64,000 nucleotides of DNA from Cristatella mucedo (GCA_009760855.2 WPIO01000071.1:1810001-1874000); one strand, 5' to 3'; shown: positions 35,700-48,390, counted from the stretch's first letter. Made by a program: numbers and translations. Notes: generated by a model not told the origin, from the letters alone.

Positions 35700-37200
35700 G
35701 TCGTTAATGAATGCCAGTCTATTCCATAGCCATAGAAAGGCGAACGTGTAGGAAACGTGCTATAGCGTACAACTCACGTCGAAGCGCAAAGTCCAACGCA
35801 CTAAGAAGCTCTTTAATCATATTTTGGATACGGTCGCAGCCGTAGAGTACGAAAGATCCGGTTCGAACTGAAGGAACTCCGGAACAGCCGATAGTCTCAA
35901 AAATCTGCCATCGACTAAGTGCTTTGGCATGCACATTTGTCACCGCTCATCCTCAATCTAGAGTCTTCCTAAGCGGGAGGGCACAACAAATCTAAAAAAG
36001 AAATCATCTTTGACGTGTCTCTCCAAGCTCTGCCATCAATTACTTCCGAGATGCTTGCCACGCCTTCTTTGCAGCAGGTACCGTAGCCGTCGCGTCGTCC
36101 TCTTCATCACTGACAGCCGTCGAGGAAGTGAACCGGGCTGGGACATAATAATAATAATAATAACAGCAACAATAAAGCAAGGAACAGGGCTTCGATATGT
36201 CCTCTGAATCCTTAGCTTTTCAGATGTTCAGGTCGTTGCAAGTTGCCTACCAGCATGTGCGATCAGGCGATTGCAGCTGGTGCAAAACTCGGCAGCTAGA
36301 CTTGTCTGCCGTGAGCGTCGCAGTTGCCACATTACTCCACTTCTCGTCGACCTGCACTGGCTCCCAGTCAAGAAACGGATTGACTTCAAGGTTTTGTTGC
36401 TCACTTTTAGGTCCCTTCATTCTATGGCTCCAACCTATCTGTCAGATATACTACCCCATCATGCCAATCATCGTACCACCCGCTTTTCGGAATCCGACAG
36501 TCTAGAAATACTTCATACAAACCTTAAATCCTTTGGAGACCGTGCATTTAGTTCATATGCTCCCAAAACCTGGAACTCCCTCCCGACCTGCGTCAGAACA
36601 TCCCCTGACCTGACCACATTTAAAAGGAACCTAAAAACACACCTATTTAGGACAGTATTTAGTGGGTCCCTGTGATTCGTCCTTGATGTGCTTATGCGTG
36701 CTGACACTGCGCATGCTGCCACTAACCACATTTGCATGCTGACCCTGTGCATGTCACCCCTAACCATATTATTCATTTCGTTTGTTTTTCAAGCATGATT
36801 TTACTTACCATTGAATTGCATTTCACTTTACAGCAAATGTAAAGCGCCTAGAGAGAGATTAAGTTCTCTGAGGGCGCTTTATCAAGTGAATTATTATTAT
36901 TATTATTATTAAGTTACGTCAACTGGAGACAGGCGAACACGATTAGCTAACGCGGATAGTGTATGTGATGCGAAATGTTGCAACTATCTATGCACACCTG
37001 CACAAGCTAGTGCAACGGCGACTTTGCTTGTTCGTTCCTGGCACAGTCGCAATAATCCAGCCATGGCCGCCTTATATTCGGGTAGCCGATCTGTGAGGTA
37101 TTCCGGCCCAAATACAGTAGATCTCTTAGAAGAGAGTGCGGTATCCGCCGGCGGACTTGCTAAATACAGTCACATCAAATCAAAGTCAGTTTTCCAATCC
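35700..37200. repeat. Unknown dispersed repeat, copy I (L2-A inserted)
   Basis: Shares long diverged blocks with 37965-38660 and 49290-51110. They include TTTTGGATACGGTC, TGCTTTGGC.TGCACATTTGT, CGTCGTCCTCTTCATCAC, GACAGCCGTCGAGG and ATGTCCTCTG.ATCCTTAGCT. The L2-A copy at 36238-36912 interrupts it, then it resumes with CAACTGGAGACAGGCG and ends at about 37200 at an L2-B fragment. No coding motif was recognised. Confidence 0.65.
36238..36912 (+). mobile_element. L2-A 3' end inserted in unknown repeat copy I
   Basis: Plus-strand family A from the CLPACAIRR-like block through LHWLPVKKRIDFKVL and RTVFSGSL, the complete 3' UTR, the hairpin and (ATT)n. The frame 36271-36675 is open. 5'-truncated. 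Confidence 0.92.
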
Positions 37201-37202
37201 TA

Positions 37203-37378
37203 TGTAGTGCAATGTATCCCCGTCTGTAGCCCCATAAAGACTAAGTGGGTGCTACGCAGGAGAGTTTTGTATAGCGCACTCGCAGCCTAAGTGGCTTTCG
37301 GTACTCGTTCGGTAGCCAACAGACTTCGTCTCACGTAACAAAGAGAAAGTGGGAAGCATAGCAGAGTCAGAAGAGCTA
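37203..37378 (-). mobile_element. L2-B 3' end fragment
   Basis: Minus-strand family B tail: TGCAATGTATCCCCGTCTGT, GGTGCTACGCAGGAGAG and TCGGTAGCCAACAGACTTCG, stopping at GCAGAGTCAGAAGAGC. Confidence 0.88.
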
Positions 37379-37379
37379 C

Positions 37380-37960
37380 GACAAAGTTTGCACGAAATCT
37401 ATAGTTTCGTCCATTTGAAGTCGAAGAAGTAGAAGTGGTCGTCAAATGGTCTCTAATGGTACTAAAGTATGAACTTATCTCTTCAAAATCAAATGAATAT
37501 GTTGCTTCAAAAAGAATGATCGTCGATTGCAGTCGGAGGGCAAGACAGGTTCAAATGACTCAAGTCCGAATTCAAGCTCTTCGGTAACTCTGGCCAGTGA
37601 ACTGAAAATCGATTTCCAGAAATTCTAAGGCGCAAATATATCCATTTAATCGACATCAGTGGACGTCGAAAGATTTTATTTTTGGTCCGTACGAATTTAT
37701 GTTCAAAAACAGGATTGCTTCTACCAGAATAGTCGCTTAATGCAAGCGTATTATTGAAAAGGAGTTATAAGATGTAAACATGTTTTGATTTAGAACTTAT
37801 CAAGACAGATATATAATAAAACGGTGTTCCTCACAAAATAAGCTACTGATTGTAAACTTAGTGAAAATATAAAAAAGACAGTAAAATGGCTATTAATTGA
37901 TTTTTTTGAAAATTGAAAACGGTGAACACGTTTTTTTTAAAATGACTGTTTTTCAGAAAA
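37380..37960. other. AT-rich, nothing recognised
   Basis: AT-rich single-copy-looking sequence between an L2-B fragment and copy II of the unknown repeat. No motif found. Confidence 0.4.
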
Positions 37961-37964
37961 CCTA

Positions 37965-38660
37965 CAACTCACTGACCAGCTCTTGAATTAGATTTTGGAT
38001 ACAGCCCAAGCTAAAAACTACGACGAATCCGTTTCCAACCGAGAAAACTCCGGAATGTCGATGACATTCTCACAAAATGCCATCGACTAACTGCTTTTGC
38101 GGGCACATTTGTCACAGGGAATAACAAATCGAGAAAAGACTATCTCTGTTGAATGTCAAAGTGTTGCTTTGCCACCTTTCTAGGCTCTACCAGGCTGTTA
38201 CTTCCGTGATATTCACCATGCTTTCTTCGCAGCGGTCACGTCGGCCATCTTCTCTTTGCAGCCATCACCGTAGCCGTCGAGTCGTCCTCTTATCACCGAC
38301 AGCCGTCAAGGCAATGAACCGGGCTACGAAATGTCCTCTGGATCCTTGGTTTTTACAGATTTTCAGGTCATCGGCATTTACATCGACTGAGGATGGCAGA
38401 GCACAACTAGTCTGCGAGCGTAATGGTTAGTGTACAGGACACGAGGGGCTGCAAATCTCTACCCAGACAGTTTAAGCTAGCGCAACAGAGACTTATCGAG
38501 CTAATCCCTAAATCAGTCTCATCAATACAGCTTGTCTGCCTTACGTTCGGCTAGCCAACCTGCGAGGTATTCCGGGCCAAATACAGTAGTGCATCCGCAG
38601 GCGGACTTGCTAAACACAGCGACCGTAAATCGAAGTGAGGTTTCCAATCCATTTGCTGTT
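37965..38660. repeat. Unknown dispersed repeat, copy II (uninterrupted)
   Basis: The only copy without an inserted LINE, so it shows the native order: GCTCTTGAATTAGATTTTGG, a block ending GGCACATTTGTCAC, GCCATCTTCTCTTTGCAGCC, CCGTCGAGTCGTCCTC, AACCGGGCTACGAAATGTCC and TCCGGGCCAAATACAGTAG. Confidence 0.65.
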
Positions 38661-38699
38661 AAGTCGCTCCGATTAGGCATCTACTTCGTGGTCTTAACC

Positions 38700-39440
38700 G
38701 TACGAAGCGGGTCGCCACAAAGGAGCGTGAAGATCATGGCATTGCATGCACAAGCTTCATATCTCGTTGGAGTAATCGCAGAAGCAAAAGTCGCGTCAAT
38801 GTCAAAGTCCAAGATAACAAAGCGTACATAAGCCCATGGAAAATGTAAAGATGCATCGTCGATGACTAGAGCTCGTGTGACAGGCTAGGCTGTCCCCTCA
38901 ATTGTTGTAGAGTTCCAGGAGACTATAGGCCACCATGTTGTTGCAGTGAATGTCGCCCAAACATAAGTCTTCGTCGGGCACGTAGCCAGAGTTGGCACGG
39001 TCACAGTCACTCGACTCGCAGTGCAAACGACACAAACAGCAAGCACGATTCGCCGCCGAGCATTGATGCAGCTTCTCCTGTGTCAGAGTAGCAGTCCGTC
39101 GCTTGAGTAGCCTGTCACGTGAGCAGTCCGTCATGTGAGCAGCTTGTGCAAGAGCAGTCTCCGAGCAAGCTTCAACAGTCACACAGTGTCCACTGTAAGT
39201 TATACGGACAAAGGAAGAAAAGGCGCGTTATACCCGACGCGGTCTCACGTGGCTAAAGTACCGGATGTCACAAGCGGGACGCTACGAGCAGTCAGTTCCG
39301 TGCTCTCTCGTCAAACCACGTAGTGTAGGTAGACTGCAGTGCTAAAAACGCGGCCGCTAGCCTTTGTTTCAAATATCGTTTACCTTCATCCGTCGCGGCA
39401 AAGCTCGAGATAAATGCGACGCTGTGTTGGGGCGGGTAGA
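38700..39440. other. Unassigned, contains a Cys-rich minus-strand frame
   Basis: The minus-strand frame 38898-39182 has no ATG at its listed start (it begins GTG) and encodes about 95 residues with ten Cys, including ACCLCRLHCESSDCDRANSG and DEDLCLGDIHCNN. It could be a secreted-protein exon or chance. Short direct repeats (GTCACGTGAGCAGTCC and variants) lie at 39113-39145. Confidence 0.3.
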
Positions 39441-39449
39441 GCGAGGCTC

Positions 39450-40190
39450 TACAGCTAGCCATCACATCCGATCCCTATCCAAGATTAGAAGCTGTCTCCC
39501 ACAGTGGCTTGTAAAAAAAATAACTAGCTCTTTAGTTCTGTCCCGGCTTGATTATTGTAATTCCCTTTTGGCTGGGCTGCCAAAGAAAGCTATTATGCCA
39601 CTACAGCTGACTATGAATATGGCTGCAAGGCTGGTCTTCAAGTCCCAGCGGTTTGAGCACGTGTCACCTCTGCTGAAAGAGCTAGGATGGTTGCCGGTTA
39701 AGCAAAGGATACAGAGCAAAGTTCTTACGCTGACCCACAAGGCCCGCCACGGCTTGGCCCCTTCGTACCTAGCTGAACTGCTGCATCAGTTTCAGCCTGT
39801 TCGCTCCCTCAGGTCCTGTGTGGACAATAAATTAGCTGTCCCATTCCTCCACTTAAAGACAGTTGGCGACAGAAGCTTTAGCTCTGCAGGTCCTAGACTG
39901 TGGAACTCGCTCCCACAATTCTTACACAACGACAACTACTCTCCAACTGCCGACTATGGCACATCTTTTTCAGCGGTCCTGAACTGCTACTTCTGTGCTA
40001 CTCACTACCTCAACTGCTCTCCCGACTCTGCTATGCTTTCCACTTTCTCTTTGTTGCGTGAGACGAAGTCTGTTGGGTACCGAATGCGTACCGAAAGCCG
40101 CTTAGGCTGTGAGTGCGCTATACAAAACTCTCCTGCGTAACACCCACATGGTCTGTATGACTTTGTGGAGTTACTGACGGAGATACATAG
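39450..40190 (+). mobile_element. L2-B 3' half
   Basis: Plus-strand family B, open through 39364-40140. Motifs [56 protein letters not shown] and SAGPRLWNSLPQFL, ending IQNSPA. The 3' UTR reads ATGACTTTGTGGAGTTACTG and ACGGAGATACAT. 5'-truncated at about 39450, before which the reading frame is unrelated. Confidence 0.93.
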
Positions 40191-40392
40191 GCCTGGTGCT
40201 AAACCAATTAGTATAAACAAGCCGTAGGAAGGGAATGGAGAGACCATAAAATGAGTGACTAGACATTCAGGTCCATTAGCCGCACAATGAGAAAGCAGTT
40301 CAGGTAAGCAAAAAGGGTTCTCATATGACAGTTGTGACGTTTAGCATAAACGAGCCTCGCTTCTGAGTTTGCATCAACTGTAAGTTGGCGAA

Positions 40393-40570
40393 CAACGATG
40401 GCGCACTTCGTAAGCCGGTTGCTTTTCACGACCTCGGTCCCGAAGTCGTGGGTTCAAATCTTGCAGCGGGCGATTCTTTATTGCCACTGCAAGCGGCGGT
40501 GATAGCCGTAAAGGCTCTTCTGTCGCTATATAAAAGAGGCTAAGTTAAATCAGCTTGTAAGCGGATTATC
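40393..40570 (+). mobile_element. SINE-2, best-preserved copy
   Basis: Head GATGGCGCACTTCGTAAGCC, GGTTGCTTTTCACGACCTCG and GTCGTGGGTTCAAATCTTGC (B box GGTTCAAATC), then GGCGGTGATAGCCGTAAAGG, CTCTTCTGTCGCTATATAAA and AGAGGCTAAGTTAAATCAGC. Confidence 0.85.
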
Positions 40571-40574
40571 ATGC

Positions 40575-41389
40575 AGGCTGGACAATCTCAAAGTAGCTGG
40601 TAGCTAATGCAGAATTCGGAGCCGGAATGTAACGTGAAGTGAATCGACGAGTTCAGCTGCAGTGCTGCTGCTTACTCTCATCGCTGCTTGTCGTTTATCC
40701 ACAGGTCGAAAGGGTCACGCAGAGGCCACGAACTCCCATAAAGAAAGATGGCCGCCGACCCCAAAACTGCAGGCTGTCGCCCGCCCGCGATTTTTTGTAA
40801 GGGAGGTCGTCCGTCTGACTATCCCCTACCTGATTCGGATTACTGGAAATCTCCAGGATTACCTGACGTCAATCTCTCGCGCGGCAGTCCGCGACATTCG
40901 GCGCCGGGGTGGAATTCTCGCGAGTATCACGCCGCGGTCTCGGCGCCACTTGTTTCTAAAATCCTGCGAGCACTTCCGCAATCACTTCCGCCTCCGCGTG
41001 GCGATGCACGCGAAAGCAACGGGTACTGGCTAACGTGCACCTCAGTTCTGCTACCGTCGGCCGCTCTGCGACAATCGGGTCGGGCGCTAATTTAGTTGCG
41101 ACGTTGTCACCTGGCAGAGAGTCGTTGGAAATCGGTCACCCGGGCCTGAAATGGGTCACCGACGCCGGAAAGCGAGCGGGCGCGCGCGAGTAACGACCGG
41201 TGGTCAGAACGGCTGAGCAGGAGGCCGCCTGAGGAGCGAGAGAGCGACATCCGGGAAATCGCTTTGTCGGTGCACCCAGAAAAATGTACGGGCCAAGACA
41301 ATTACCTGATTCATAAGCGCTGTCGCTTTATGTGCTCCCTATTGTTAGGCGGCTATACATGCGACACTCACTAATTTATGTATATATAC

Positions 41390-41400
<11 letters not shown>
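40575..41400. other. GC/CpG-rich, no assignable gene
   Basis: Two overlapping open frames at 40662-41033 and 40748-41095 are long for their surroundings, but I recognise no family and see no clear splice context. CpG-rich, so a promoter region or an exon of an unseen gene is possible. Confidence 0.3.
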
Positions 41401-41578
<178 letters not shown>

Positions 41579-41975
41579 ACACTTGTGGTGGAAAACAGTG
41601 GCGCCTAGAAGCGCGCTTTTTGTCAGTTTGCGGATCACTGGACTGCAGCCATATGTAATAATTCAATTTAAAAACGGATCTACCGTGTAGCGCGGCACTC
41701 CAAGAGAACTAAAAAAATTTCTACACAATCGCGATACGCTGGAAAGAAAGTCGATTTTTCAGTGATAAAAAGCACAACTTCAGAACGCGCGAGCACATAA
41801 AGGACAATTGCAGCTTAGTTATGCCTGCTCCGAGCTTCTTGCTTTGCCAAAAACTGGGCACGCTCGCGTAAGTCAAGTGCATTATTACAAAGGATCTTAC
41901 AAGTACAGTGTCAGTAGCTTAAAATTACAAAAGGTACATAGCGCTACTATAGAGTCACGCTGTCACATTTCGCAT

Positions 41976-42395
<420 letters not shown>

Positions 42396-42702
42396 CGAGC
42401 GCCTTCCTTTCTCCTCCAAGCGCCTTCCTTTCTCCTCCAAGCGCCTTCCTTTCTCCTCCAAGCGCCTTCCTTTCTCCTCCAAGCGCCTTCCTTTCTCCTC
42501 CAAGCGCCTTCCTTTCTCCTTCAAGCGCCTTCCTTTATTCCTCCAAGCGCCTTCCTTTCTCCTCCAAGCGCCTTCCTTTCTCTTCCAAGCGCCTTCCTTT
42601 CTCCTTCAAGCGCCTTCCTTTATTCCTCCAAGCGCCTTCCTTTCTCCTCCAAGCGCCTTCCTTTCTCCTCCAAGTGCCTTCCTTTCTCCTTCAAGCTCTT
42701 TA
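42396..42702. repeat. 21-bp minisatellite (GCGCCTTCCTTTCTCCTCCAA)
   Basis: About 14 tandem copies of a 21-bp, strongly strand-asymmetric pyrimidine-rich unit: GCGCCTTCCTTTCTCCTCCA plus A. Variants carry CTTCAA or a 22-bp TTATTCCTCCAA form. The open frames across it reflect the period being a multiple of three, not a gene. Confidence 0.96.
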
Positions 42703-42709
42703 GTCGACT

Positions 42710-44015
42710 ACAGATGGTTAATTCACGCGAGCTTAACTATGCCCGAAGTGTCCGTGCTTCCCCCTCGGTTGTCCACCTTGTGCTGCACGCCGCCTTTGCT
42801 CGGTCGCGGCGTCTCTAGGAATCCTTTTCAGGAACTTGGCTTTCGGTTCCTGTGCTCTCAAAGCCAGCTATTCACTCTCGGCTGACTTCACTACACCCGC
42901 CGATTTAACTTTTAAAGCGAGGCGATACAACCGAGCACTCTGCACTTTGCTCCTCCAGTCCGAGTTGTGCACTACCTTTCGTGCACGGCATTACCGAGTG
43001 CTAACATTGTGCACGGATGTGCAACGATACTATTATTCTAACTTTATATTATTATTATTATTATTTATATTTTATTTTATTGTTATTATATATTATTACT
43101 ATTTTATATTTCATTCTCATTTTATATTATTATAATGTTATACATATATATATATTACATAGTATTATTATATATATTATATTGCTGTATTATTATTACT
43201 GGCAATATTATAATTATAGCGATTAGCTCTCTCAGGCCTGATTTTTTTCCCGCCATCACGACAAGCACACGGATAGAGGGTTTGCTGCTCAGCAGCTGCG
43301 TTACTGCGACTCTCGCTATCCTTGCAATGAATTACGCTAACGCGCTCGATCCAGGTTAGGCTAATGGGTCCTTCTTGGCGAGTAGGCGGCGCAGTGAAGT
43401 GCATCCTAGTTACACCGGGCCATCTGTTACACGCGACGTAAGCGTGCTCGCCTGCGTCTCGCCGTTCACCGCTCCCCCTGTGCGCCTCATGCTCTGAGCT
43501 CCGATTATGGAGATCAGCCATCTTGATTCGGACAACTGGCCTCATTCTCGCGGCTTCAGCTCAGCGAGCGAAGCGCTCGCTGAGCTGAAAGGGATCAATG
43601 GCGACGCACGCTGGCGCTCGCTCTCTCTCGAATTCTTCCCGGAATATTACGCACTGTCGTGCGTCTCCTTTGGGTCGCTTGCCCGCAGCCCCGTCGGTCG
43701 GCGTCACGGCACGGAGATGCGTTAAAAGTGATGCGTCCAAAATGCACTTCATTGCGCTGTATCTACTCTCGTAGCAACGCACACCGAACGTTCACAAGTA
43801 GGGCCCTGCTCGTCAGCTAAATCGGTTGTACAGCTAACTGCCGCGAATGCACCCTGCTGCAAGGTGGCGAGCAGAACACCCGCAGCTCGTGACCAGCGGC
43901 AGTAAGTTTGCTCGCAGTTCGTCCCCTTATTTCCGCTCTAAGCCCATGGAGATTATTTCGCCAAAGGGCGAGCGCACATGCATCGCGTGCTCGCTCTCTA
44001 AAATTATTAATTAAT
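42710..44015. other. Unassigned; includes a 16-bp perfect hairpin
   Basis: AT-rich patch at 43025-43220, then mixed GC-rich DNA. No exon recognised. Confidence 0.4.
43555..43589. repeat. 16-bp perfect inverted repeat with 3-nt loop
   Basis: TTCAGCTCAGCGAGCG, AAG, then CGCTCGCTGAGCTGAA. The arms are exactly complementary. It could form a hairpin or cruciform. Confidence 0.96.
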
Positions 44016-44017
44016 TT

Positions 44018-44420
44018 GATAAAGCGCCCTCAGAGAACTTAATCTCTTTCTAGGTGCTTCACATTTGCTGCAAAGGAAGATGCAGCTGAATGTTGAGTAA
44101 TATCATGCTTGAAAAGCAAACAAAATAAGTAACTTGCTTAGGGTTGACACGCACAGGGTCAGCATGCAGATGAGGTTAGTGGCAGCATGCACAGTGTCAG
44201 CACGCATAAGCACATGAAGGACGAACCACAGGGACCCACTAAACGCTGTCCTAAATAGGTGTGTTTATCAGTTCCTTTTAAATGTGGTCAGGTCAGGGGA
44301 TGTTCTGACGCAGGTCGGAAGGGAGTTCCAGGCTTTGGGAGCGTACGAACTAAATGCACGGTCTCCAAAGGATTTGAGGTTTGTACGAGGTATTTGTAGA
44401 CTGTTGGATTCCGAAAAGCG
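44018..44420 (-). mobile_element. L2-A 3' end
   Basis: Minus-strand family A: hairpin at 44024-44070, 3' UTR, then the C-terminal block through [18 protein letters not shown] and SESNSLQIPR. Truncated at about 44420. The (ATT)n tail is short. Confidence 0.9.
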
Positions 44421-44424
44421 GTCA

Positions 44425-45120
44425 GCGTCGCTGATGGCGCTGAGCTTTTGTACGGAAGTCACAGCAGTTTGCAATGGTGGCGGCGGCTCCGGCCTCCGCC
44501 ATTTCGCTGAACACGGCGCGCTTTTTGCCGATATGCTCTCCGATCTGCAATCTCAGCCTAACTATTTAGATAGTCGAGCAAGACGTAGCGCCAAAGCAAC
44601 AGTACGACATTATGAAACTCTCACCTCTTTACTATCGGCAGGTTGTTTAGAAAAAGTCTCCCCTCAGTGCGATTCGCACGCATACCTACCGCATGTTTCG
44701 AATAATAATAATAATAACATCAACAATAGTATAACATAAATAAATAAATGAAATATATTACAACAATAAAAAAGGCAACGTGATTCGCGCTGCAGGGCGC
44801 AGCGCCAAGTTGGTTCATGAAAAGGCAGGAAATGCGTGACTTTGCACTCAGTGGCACTCGTAGTATCGCAAGATATCACTCGCGGTCACGTGCAGAGCAC
44901 GACAGGCTTCAAAAGCCCGACACAAAGTTAAAGGACCGCTTCACAGATTAAGAAAAAGCAACAACGCACAGTTAGGAATGAATGTTTCTGTATAGTAACC
45001 TCTCTTCCGAGGGTTTGTTAACTCACGCGACTTCCCTTTTTATCCCTTTTTACCCTCTATACCGAGCAGCCCGTTCAAACCTATAGCCTATAACCTACGC
45101 CACGATTATGTGCCGCGAGC
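44425..45120. other. No gene recognised
   Basis: Mixed-composition sequence with a short AAT run at 44700-44717. No supported exon. Confidence 0.4.
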
Positions 45121-45124
45121 GAGG

Positions 45125-45237
45125 TCAATGTGAATGTGTTTGATGGCTGAGGTAGTGGGCTTAAGCCCCTTGGCGTCTGTGAAACGCATAAGTAGAGATT
45201 GGATTTTCTTATGTGCTATAGAAATGAATTATTTATG

Positions 45238-45274
<37 letters not shown>

Positions 45275-45290
45275 TATATATATGTATCGA
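45125..45290 (+). mobile_element. SINE-1-like copy with (TA)n tail
   Basis: GTTTGATGGCTGAGGTAGTG and GGCTTAAGCCCC (decayed B-box region), then GAAACGCATAAGTAGAGATT, GGATTTTCTTATGTGCTATA and GAAATGAATT, ending in TA repeats. Confidence 0.5.
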
Positions 45291-45291
45291 C

Positions 45292-45390
45292 GTTATGCGT
45301 GTTACCGCTAACCATTTGATCTTGCTTCCTTTGCAGCACAATTATAAGTGTCTAGACAGAGATTAACATCTCGGAGGTTATACTACAAAT
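45292..45390 (+). mobile_element. L2-A 3' UTR fragment
   Basis: GCGTGTTACCGCTAACCATT, CTTCCTTTGCAGCACAATTA and the hairpin core CTAGACAGAGATTAACATCT. An older family A variant, directly followed by a second L2-A copy. Confidence 0.7.
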
Positions 45391-45397
45391 GTATAGT

Positions 45398-46650
45398 GTG
45401 AGACTCCAGAGTATTGACGTGAATGGTCAAAGATCATCCAAGGTGCCTCTGAAATATGGGGTACCTCAGGGCTCCGTGCTAGGTCCGGATCTTTTCACGG
45501 TTTATACTCTTCCTCTTGATGGTGTGATTGCCAAGCACAATCTAGGCTTTCACTTTTATACGTATGACACTAAGATAAACCTTTGCTTTAATCCCTCCCA
45601 ACCTTCGAGCACCTCGAATTCTCTCAAATCACTTGCTGCATGTATCGATGACATCCGCACATGGATGGCAGCAAATTTTCTTATACTAAACGATGATAAA
45701 ACTAATTTACTAGTTATGGGCAAACTCACTGTGATTCAAAAAACGGAAAGGCTGACGCTCAAAATTAGCTCTGCCAGCAAATCTACTGTTGAATCAGCTC
45801 GAAATCTAGGTGTCATATTCCACAGTGACCTCGCGTTAGACGACCACATCAGCTCCACAATCAAGTCTGCCTACTTTCAGATTCATAACGTTGTTAAAAC
45901 TCGGGCTTGTTTAGATAAGGATACCACGTCCAAGTTGGTCCATGCATTTGTGACATCCCGTATTGACTTATGTAACTCACTGCTTGCTGGCCTACCGGCC
46001 AGTGCAATCGGGCGATTCCAGCTGGTGCAAAATTCCGCAGCTAGGCTTGTCTGTCGTGAACGTCGCAGCTGCCACATCACACCACCTCTCGCCGACCTGC
46101 ACTGGCTACATGTCAAGCAACGGATTGACTTCAAGGTCTTGTCGCTCACTTTTAGGTCACTTCATTCTTTGGCTCCAGCCTACCTCTCTCAGATCTACTC
46201 CTTCACCAGGCCAAGCATCGCACCGCCAGCTTTTCGGAATCCAACACTTTACCAATACATCGTACAACTCAAATCCTTTGGATACCGTGCATTTAGTTCG
46301 TACGCTCCCAAAGCCTGTAACTCCCTTCCGTCTTGCGTCAGAACATGCCCTGACTTTACCACATTTAAAAAGAACTTAAATCACACCTATTTAGGACAGC
46401 ATTTAGTGGGTCCCTGGGATTCATCCTTCATGTGCTTATGCGTGCTGATAGTGTGCATGCTGCCACTAACCACACTTGCATGCTGACCCTGTACATGGCA
46501 TCCCTATCCATGTTATTCATGTTGTTATGCTTATCAAGCATGATATTACTCACCATTCAATCACGTTTCCCTTTGCAGCAAATGTAAGGCGCCTAGAAAG
46601 AGATTGAGTTCTCTGAGGGTGATTTATCAAGTGCATTATTATTTTTACTA
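45398..46650 (+). mobile_element. L2-A LINE copy (from the RT GVPQG block)
   Basis: Plus-strand frame 45389-46486 with GVPQGSVLGPDLFTVY, a mutated YADD (FYTYDT instead of FYADDT), NDDKTNLLVMGK, LVHAFVTSR and [11 protein letters not shown]. The 3' UTR, hairpin and short ATT tail follow. The catalytic aspartates are lost, so it is inactive. 5'-truncated inside the RT domain. Confidence 0.92.
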
Positions 46651-46659
46651 TGGTGATAA

Positions 46660-47160
46660 TGATCATTATTATTATGTCAGTCGGCCACAGCGTATGCACA
46701 CCGAAAGCCACATCAAGCTGAGTACTCCATGCGCTTTAAGTAGGAATCGGTGTACATTCGGTTCTCTGTATCTAGGCTGCGCCGAGCTTTGATTAAAATA
46801 TTCGCTCTCGAAGCGTTCCTTAACTTCTAGAATTGCGCTGTAAGTAAGTGGTAACAAATTACCCGTTAAAATGGGCTGGAAAGACAGTGAAGGAAGGACA
46901 GTGAAGGTAGGACAGTCAAAGAATGGCAGTGAGCGAAGGAAAGGAAGGACAGCGAAGGAAGGACAGTAATGCGAATGGAGCATGTGGCCGCCTCTAGCGG
47001 CTTGCCGTATCATCGGAAATAATTCGTTTCCAATTGCCGCTTGCTTGCGATTGATGTTATGCCGCCTAGGTTGCTAGGTTTGTCGTCTACTTGCAACAGC
47101 TCCGTCACACGTCACGAAAGCCGGCGCACGGCCGTTGCTCTGCCAGAGCCAGAAATGGGT
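46660..47160. other. Unassigned; short GAAGGACAGT repeats
   Basis: At 46880-46972 there is a degenerate tandem series based on GAAGGACAGTGAAGG. Otherwise nothing recognised. Confidence 0.5.
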
Positions 47161-47161
47161 A

Positions 47162-47444
<283 letters not shown>

Positions 47445-47445
<1 letters not shown>

Positions 47446-48390
47446 TTATGGGCAAACCTAGTGTTATTCAGAAATTGGAAAGGCTGACTTTCAAAATTGG
47501 CTCTGCCAGCATATCTCCAGTTGCATCAGCTCGAAATCTAGGTGTCATATTCCAAAGCGACCTCTCGTTAGACGACGACCACTTCAGCTCCACAGTCAAA
47601 TCAGCCTATTTTTAGCTTCATAACATTGCTAAAAATTAGGGCTTGTTTAGATAAGGATACCACGTCCAAGTTGGTCCATGCATTCGTGACATCTCGTCTC
47701 GACTTCTGCAACTCACTGCTTACTGGCCTACCAGCATGTGCGATCAGGCGATTGCAGCTGGTGCAAAACTCTGCAGCTAGGCTTGTCTGCCGTGAGCGTC
47801 GCAGTTGCCACATTACTCCACTTCTCGCCGACCTGCACTGGTTACCAGTCAAGCAACGGATTGACTTCAAGGTTTTGTCGCTCACTTTTTAGGTCTCTTC
47901 ATTCTATGGCTCCAGCCTATCTTTCAGAGATACTACCCCATCAGGCAAAGCATCGTACCACTCGCTTTTCGGAATCCAACAGTCTAGAAATACCTCGTAC
48001 AAACCTTAAATCCTTTGGAGACCGTGCATTTAGCTCGTATGCTCCCACAGCCTGGAACTCCCTCCCGACCTGCATCAGAACATCCCCTGAGCTGACCACA
48101 TTTAAAAGAAACTTAAAAACATTCCTATTTAGGACAGCATTTAGTGGGTCCTTGTGATTCGTCCTCGATGTGCTTATGCGTGCTGACACTGTTCATGCTG
48201 CCACTAACCACATTTGCATGCTGACCCAGTGCATGTAACCCCTAACCATGTTATTCATTTTGTTTGTTTTTCAAGCATGATTTTACTTACTATTCTATTG
48301 CGTATCACTTTGCAGCAAATGTAAAGCGCCTAGAAAGAGATTAAGTTCTCTGAGGGCGCTTTATCAAGTGCAATATTATTATTATTATTA
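47445..48390 (+). mobile_element. L2-A copy inserted in a (GA)n microsatellite
   Basis: Plus-strand family A starting at VMGKPSVIQK-like sequence, with [54 protein letters not shown] and FRTAFSGSL, then a full 3' UTR, hairpin and (ATT)n. Small frameshifts at about 47575, 47610 and 47887. Nearly identical to 29655-31790 in shared parts. GA repeats lie on both sides. Confidence 0.94.
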
